Assembly (NCBI GenBank): GCA_002494215.1
Contig: DLBF01000035.1
Location: 1 to 8,399 of the forward strand
Source: Prevotellaceae bacterium UBA7028
GTDB lineage: Bacteria; Bacteroidota; Bacteroidia; Bacteroidales; Bacteroidaceae
DNA length: 8,399 nucleotides
Direction of reading: 5' to 3'
Under the pieces are notes generated by a model. The model searched no databases. It had not been told where the DNA came from and was given only the letters and a program-made list of their open reading frames with translations. Each line of letters starts with the position of its first letter. Position 1 is the first letter of the stretch. The position numbers were made by a program, and so were the translations under genes. Positions 5,528-8,399 of this stretch are shown here, piece by piece.

Positions 5528-7980
5528 AAAAATACTTCATATTCATATTAACAACACTATGTCTGACAGCATGTTATACAACAAAGAATCTGCCAGACGA
5601 TGAGGTGTTGTACCGAGGCATCAAGAAGCTGGACTACGATGCGCCTCTTAAACGCGACAGCATACAGGGGCAAGGCGTTATCACGGCATTGGCTGATGCC
5701 TATAACACCGTAGAGGGATTGCTGACGGGCGATGCCAGCGCGCTGAAAACAGACGAGGCCGACAAGGCTGCGCTGAAAGACAGTCTGAAAAAAGCAGACA
5801 AGCAGGATGCCCTGAACTACGAGACGGCCAAGGAGGAGATAAAGGCTGCCCTTGCCTATTCTCCTAACGGAGCCATCATGGGCAGCAGTTATTATACGCA
5901 CCCCTTCCCCGTAAGACTTTGGATCTACAACAAGTATGTCAACAGCACCAGCAAGTTCGGCCGTTGGATGATGAACCACTTTGCCGCCACACCCGTGTAC
6001 GTAAGCAGCGTCAATCCGAAGGTCAGAAGTACGGTGGCACATAACACACTCAGGAACTATGGCTACTTCCGCAACAAGGTGACGTACGACACCATACCTA
6101 TGACCAATCCCAAGAAAGCCAAGATTTCCTATCACGTCACGCCTGGTCCTGTATTCCATTTAGATACTATCAAGTATCTGCCCTTCTATCCGCAGGCAGA
6201 CAGCATCATACAGGCTACCATGGGTCAGTCGCTCCTAAAGCAGGGAACGCCATTCAGTGTTCAGAACCTCGATGCAGAGCGCAGAAGGCTCCAGAAGGAA
6301 TTCCGCAACAACGGATACTTTTACTATAGGCCGGAATACATCTCCTTTAGGGCTGATACCGTTATGATACCACAGAAGGTGCAGATTCAGGTACGCCCCC
6401 TGCCAGAAACGCCCAATCAAGCCGAGCATCCCTATTATATAGGAAATACGCGCATCAACATCTATAAATACAATAAGTTCCAGCTGACGGACAGCGTTAC
6501 CTTCAGAGGGCAGACCTATGCTTATAGCAATACAGAGAACAAGCCTCCTCTAAGGCTACGCGCCATCCTGCCCAACCTCTTCCTGAAGAAGGGTGACCTC
6601 TACCAGCAAACCAATCAGGACGTAACGCAGCAGAAGTTGGCAGACATGGATATATTCTCGTCCATGCGCGTAAGTTTTGTGCCACGCGACACCACCCTTA
6701 CCAACGACACGCTGGATGTCGTAATCTCTGGCATGCTGGACAAGCCATACGACGCCGAGTTCATCGGCAAGATAACCAACAAGAGCAACAACTACGTGGG
6801 CCCTGGCGTTAGCTTTGGCATGCGCAAGCGCAATGCTTTCCGTGGCGCAGAGACCTTGGGACTGAACGTCTGGGGTTCATACGAATGGCAGACCGGTGCA
6901 CATGTCGAGGGTAGCAACTCACTCATTAACTCCTACGAATACGGAGCTACGGCATCACTATCCTACCCCCGCCTGCTATTCTTCGGCCTAGCCAAGAAGC
7001 TGTGGCGCAGATCTATCTCCAGCACCAACTTCGAGCTGAACGCCAAGTGGGTGAACAGAGCCAAATACTTTGGCAGGGTATCCTTTGGTGCATCTGTCTC
7101 ATATACGCTGCAAAGAGGCAAGAACATCAAGCACGAGTTCACCCCCTTTAGTCTGAGCTACGACCTGCTGCTGAACAGCACGGAACGATTCGATTCCATC
7201 ATCAGGGCAAACCCCGCCCTATACATTTCCATGCGCGACCAGTTTGTACCCAGCATGGAGTACACCTTCACCTGGACGAAGGAGAAGGAAAGGCATCAGC
7301 AGACCCTGAAGATAAACCTGAAGGAGGCTGGTAACGTAACATCTGGCATCTATGCCATCTGCGGACAAGCATTCAGCAAGCCCGAGAAAGAGCTCTTCGG
7401 CGTTCCGTTTGCTCAGTTCGTAAAGGCTTCTGCACAATACACCCACCGCTTCCAGCTCACCCCACGCAGCTGTCTTGCCACACGCGTGTTTGCAGGTATT
7501 GTGTACAGCTACGGCAACGCCTCCACGGCACCCTATAACGACCTGTTCTCCATCGGAGGAGCCAACAGTATCAGAGCCTTCTCCATCCGCAGCATCGGCC
7601 CCGGCTCTTACCACCCCGTAAGAAGTTCCTACTCATACATAGACCAGACGGGAGACCTGAAGTTGGAGGCCAACCTCGAATACCGCTTCCCCATTATAGC
7701 CAACCTGTACGGTGCCGCCTTCCTCGATGCCGGTAATGTCTGGCTCATCAAGGAGAACAGCAACCAGCCGGGTGGCAAGATAAATATGTCAGAGTTCGGA
7801 AAGACCATCGCCCTGGGCACAGGAGTGGGACTACGGTACGACCTGGACTTCCTCGTTCTCCGATTCGACCTCGGAATTGGTATCCATGCACCCTACGACA
7901 CAGGCAAATCAGGCTATTACAACATGCCCAGTTTCGGCAAATCGCTGGGTTATCATTTCGCAATCGGATATCCATTCTAA
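5524..7980 (+). CDS. TamL, lipoprotein BamA/TamA-family outer membrane barrel
   Basis: Outer membrane partner of TamB (818 aa). The N-terminus is a lipoprotein signal peptide with lipobox LTAC, so Cys17 should be lipidated. This distinguishes the Bacteroidota TamL type from proteobacterial TamA. A charged, Ala-rich stretch (about 66-112) follows, then a TamL-like segment (GSSYYTHPFPVRLWIYNKYV, 120-139) and POTRA-like regions near 150-212, 213-296 and 305-405. The C-terminal half, from about 410, reads as a 16-stranded Omp85-type barrel. It includes IGGANSIRAFSIRSIGPGSY (677-696), the loop 6 motif, with RAF where VRGF/VRGY is the usual form. The last residues, HFAIGYPF, end in Phe as expected for a beta-signal. 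Known for the family: a TAM outer membrane component involved in envelope assembly. A direct role in Bacteroidota is inferred from homology. The start is fixed by AGAGG and the overlap with tamB. No terminator is evident just after the gene. Confidence 0.93.
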   Translation: MKKYFIFILTTLCLTACYTTKNLPDDEVLYRGIKKLDYDAPLKRDSIQGQGVITALADAYNTVEGLLTGDASALKTDEADKAALKDSLKKADKQDALNYETAKEEIKAALAYSPNGAIMGSSYYTHPFPVRLWIYNKYVNSTSKFGRWMMNHFAATPVYVSSVNPKVRSTVAHNTLRNYGYFRNKVTYDTIPMTNPKKAKISYHVTPGPVFHLDTIKYLPFYPQADSIIQATMGQSLLKQGTPFSVQNLDAERRRLQKEFRNNGYFYYRPEYISFRADTVMIPQKVQIQVRPLPETPNQAEHPYYIGNTRINIYKYNKFQLTDSVTFRGQTYAYSNTENKPPLRLRAILPNLFLKKGDLYQQTNQDVTQQKLADMDIFSSMRVSFVPRDTTLTNDTLDVVISGMLDKPYDAEFIGKITNKSNNYVGPGVSFGMRKRNAFRGAETLGLNVWGSYEWQTGAHVEGSNSLINSYEYGATASLSYPRLLFFGLAKKLWRRSISSTNFELNAKWVNRAKYFGRVSFGASVSYTLQRGKNIKHEFTPFSLSYDLLLNSTERFDSIIRANPALYISMRDQFVPSMEYTFTWTKEKERHQQTLKINLKEAGNVTSGIYAICGQAFSKPEKELFGVPFAQFVKASAQYTHRFQLTPRSCLATRVFAGIVYSYGNASTAPYNDLFSIGGANSIRAFSIRSIGPGSYHPVRSSYSYIDQTGDLKLEANLEYRFPIIANLYGAAFLDAGNVWLIKENSNQPGGKINMSEFGKTIALGTGVGLRYDLDFLVLRFDLGIGIHAPYDTGKSGYYNMPSFGKSLGYHFAIGYPF

Positions 7981-8006
7981 GCCAGAACGGACTAAAAGAA
8001 GGAACA

Positions 8007-8018
8007 TTTTTGCAAAAA
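8007..8018. repeat. Perfect 12-bp palindrome TTTTTGCAAAAA upstream of the nucleotidyltransferase gene
   Basis: TTTTTGCAAAAA reads identically on both strands. Its core TTTTGCAA (8008-8015) recurs once, 40 bp downstream at 8048-8055, overlapping the predicted -7 box. It could be a protein-binding site, an older or weak promoter element (CATTTTTG differs from TAnnTTTG at one fixed base), or chance in an AT-rich region. Confidence 0.4.
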
Positions 8019-8044
8019 GAACGCAGAAATTCATAAAATAATTG

Positions 8045-8052
8045 TACTTTTG
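8045..8052 (+). promoter_or_regulatory. Bacteroidetes-type -7 promoter element for the nucleotidyltransferase gene
   Basis: TACTTTTG matches TAnnTTTG exactly and is followed by CAAC. It lies 48 bases upstream of the ATG at 8101. No convincing -33 TTTG is found about 20 bases upstream. A start site near 8057-8060 is inferred, giving a leader of about 40 bases that is almost entirely A and T. Confidence 0.6.
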
Positions 8053-8100
8053 CAACATGGAATTTATTAACATTATTAATTATATACAACAAAACAAGAC

Positions 8101-8399
8101 ATGAAACCTACATTGTTTCTTTTGGCTGCCGGTATGGGAAGCCGCTACGGAGGCCTTAAACAGTTAGACACATTGGGTCCTCAGGGACAAAGTATTATGG
8201 ACTATAGCATCTATGATGCCATTCAAGCCGGATTCGGCAAAATCGTTTGGGTAATCCGTCGCGACTTCGAGGAGCAGTTCCGTACACAGATTCTTGCCAA
8301 GTACGAAGGACACGTACCCTGCGAGCTTTGCTTCCAGAGCCTCGATGCCCTGCCAGAGGGATTCACCGTTCCAGAAGGTCGCCAGAAACCTTGGGGTAC
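8101..8399 (+). CDS. Nucleotidyltransferase (NTP_transferase family), 5' part only
   Basis: Only the first 99 codons are in the window; the gene runs off the right edge. The protein starts MKPTLFLLAAGMGSRYGGLK. This is the signature loop of sugar-1-phosphate and related nucleotidyltransferases (LAAGxGxRxxxxxK), with G11, R15 and K20 expected to contact the nucleotide. GPQGQSIMDYSIYDAIQAGF (26-45) continues the Rossmann-like fold. RQKPWG (94-99), right at the edge, resembles the segment before the base-binding loop. The family transfers an NMP from an NTP to a phosphorylated sugar or similar acceptor in the cytoplasm. The nucleotide and acceptor cannot be read from this fragment. The start at 8101 has no Shine-Dalgarno, only an A-rich leader, which is common in Bacteroidetes. 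A promoter of its own suggests independence from tamB-tamL. Confidence 0.9.
   Translation, partial: MKPTLFLLAAGMGSRYGGLKQLDTLGPQGQSIMDYSIYDAIQAGFGKIVWVIRRDFEEQFRTQILAKYEGHVPCELCFQSLDALPEGFTVPEGRQKPWG

Noticed and set aside
5557..6159. 200-codon open frame on the minus strand inside tamL
   Set aside because: It is a shadow of the tamL coding sequence with no promoter, ribosome site or family signature.
7981..8044. Intrinsic terminator after tamL
   Set aside because: The palindrome TTTTTGCAAAAA cannot form a loop of useful size and no T-run follows a GC stem. No terminator could be supported.

Overview
The window looks like a chromosomal segment of a Bacteroidota bacterium, most likely order Bacteroidales and possibly Prevotellaceae. 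Three things support this. Both intergenic regions carry the Bacteroidetes-type -7 promoter element TAnnTTTG. The gene content includes a lipoprotein form of TamA (TamL) next to TamB. Simple A-rich or AGAGG leaders take the place of strong Shine-Dalgarno sites. Base composition is moderate and even through the two large genes, and I see no sign of an insertion sequence, phage, CRISPR array, tRNA or rRNA. The genus is my inference from sequence feel only.

Layout: (1) Positions 1-835 hold an RluA-family RNA pseudouridine synthase with a TTG start. A run of 7-bp repeats abuts its start, and three further 7-bp tandem tracts sit inside the reading frame, adding roughly 40 residues to a family that is normally shorter. 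(2) Positions 836-955 form a compact intergenic region with two stem-loops, a TAnnTTTG promoter and an AGAGG ribosome binding site. (3) Positions 956-5527 encode TamB, a very large periplasmic protein anchored in the inner membrane. (4) Positions 5524-7980 encode TamL, a BamA/TamA-family outer membrane beta-barrel that is also a lipoprotein. Its start overlaps the tamB stop as ATGA. (5) Positions 7981-8100 form a second intergenic region with a palindrome and a TAnnTTTG promoter. (6) From 8101 to the window edge lies the 5' part of a sugar-nucleotide-type nucleotidyltransferase.

How the genes work together: tamB and tamL form a two-gene translationally coupled operon for the translocation and assembly module, which spans the envelope from inner membrane (TamB) to outer membrane (TamL). 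The flanking genes appear to be separate transcription units with no evident functional link to it. The least ordinary feature is the heptameric repeat cluster inside the pseudouridine synthase gene. The unit length is not a multiple of three, and both other reading frames are closed by stop codons within the cluster, so gain or loss of one unit would truncate the enzyme. I did not find an undescribed multi-gene system here.
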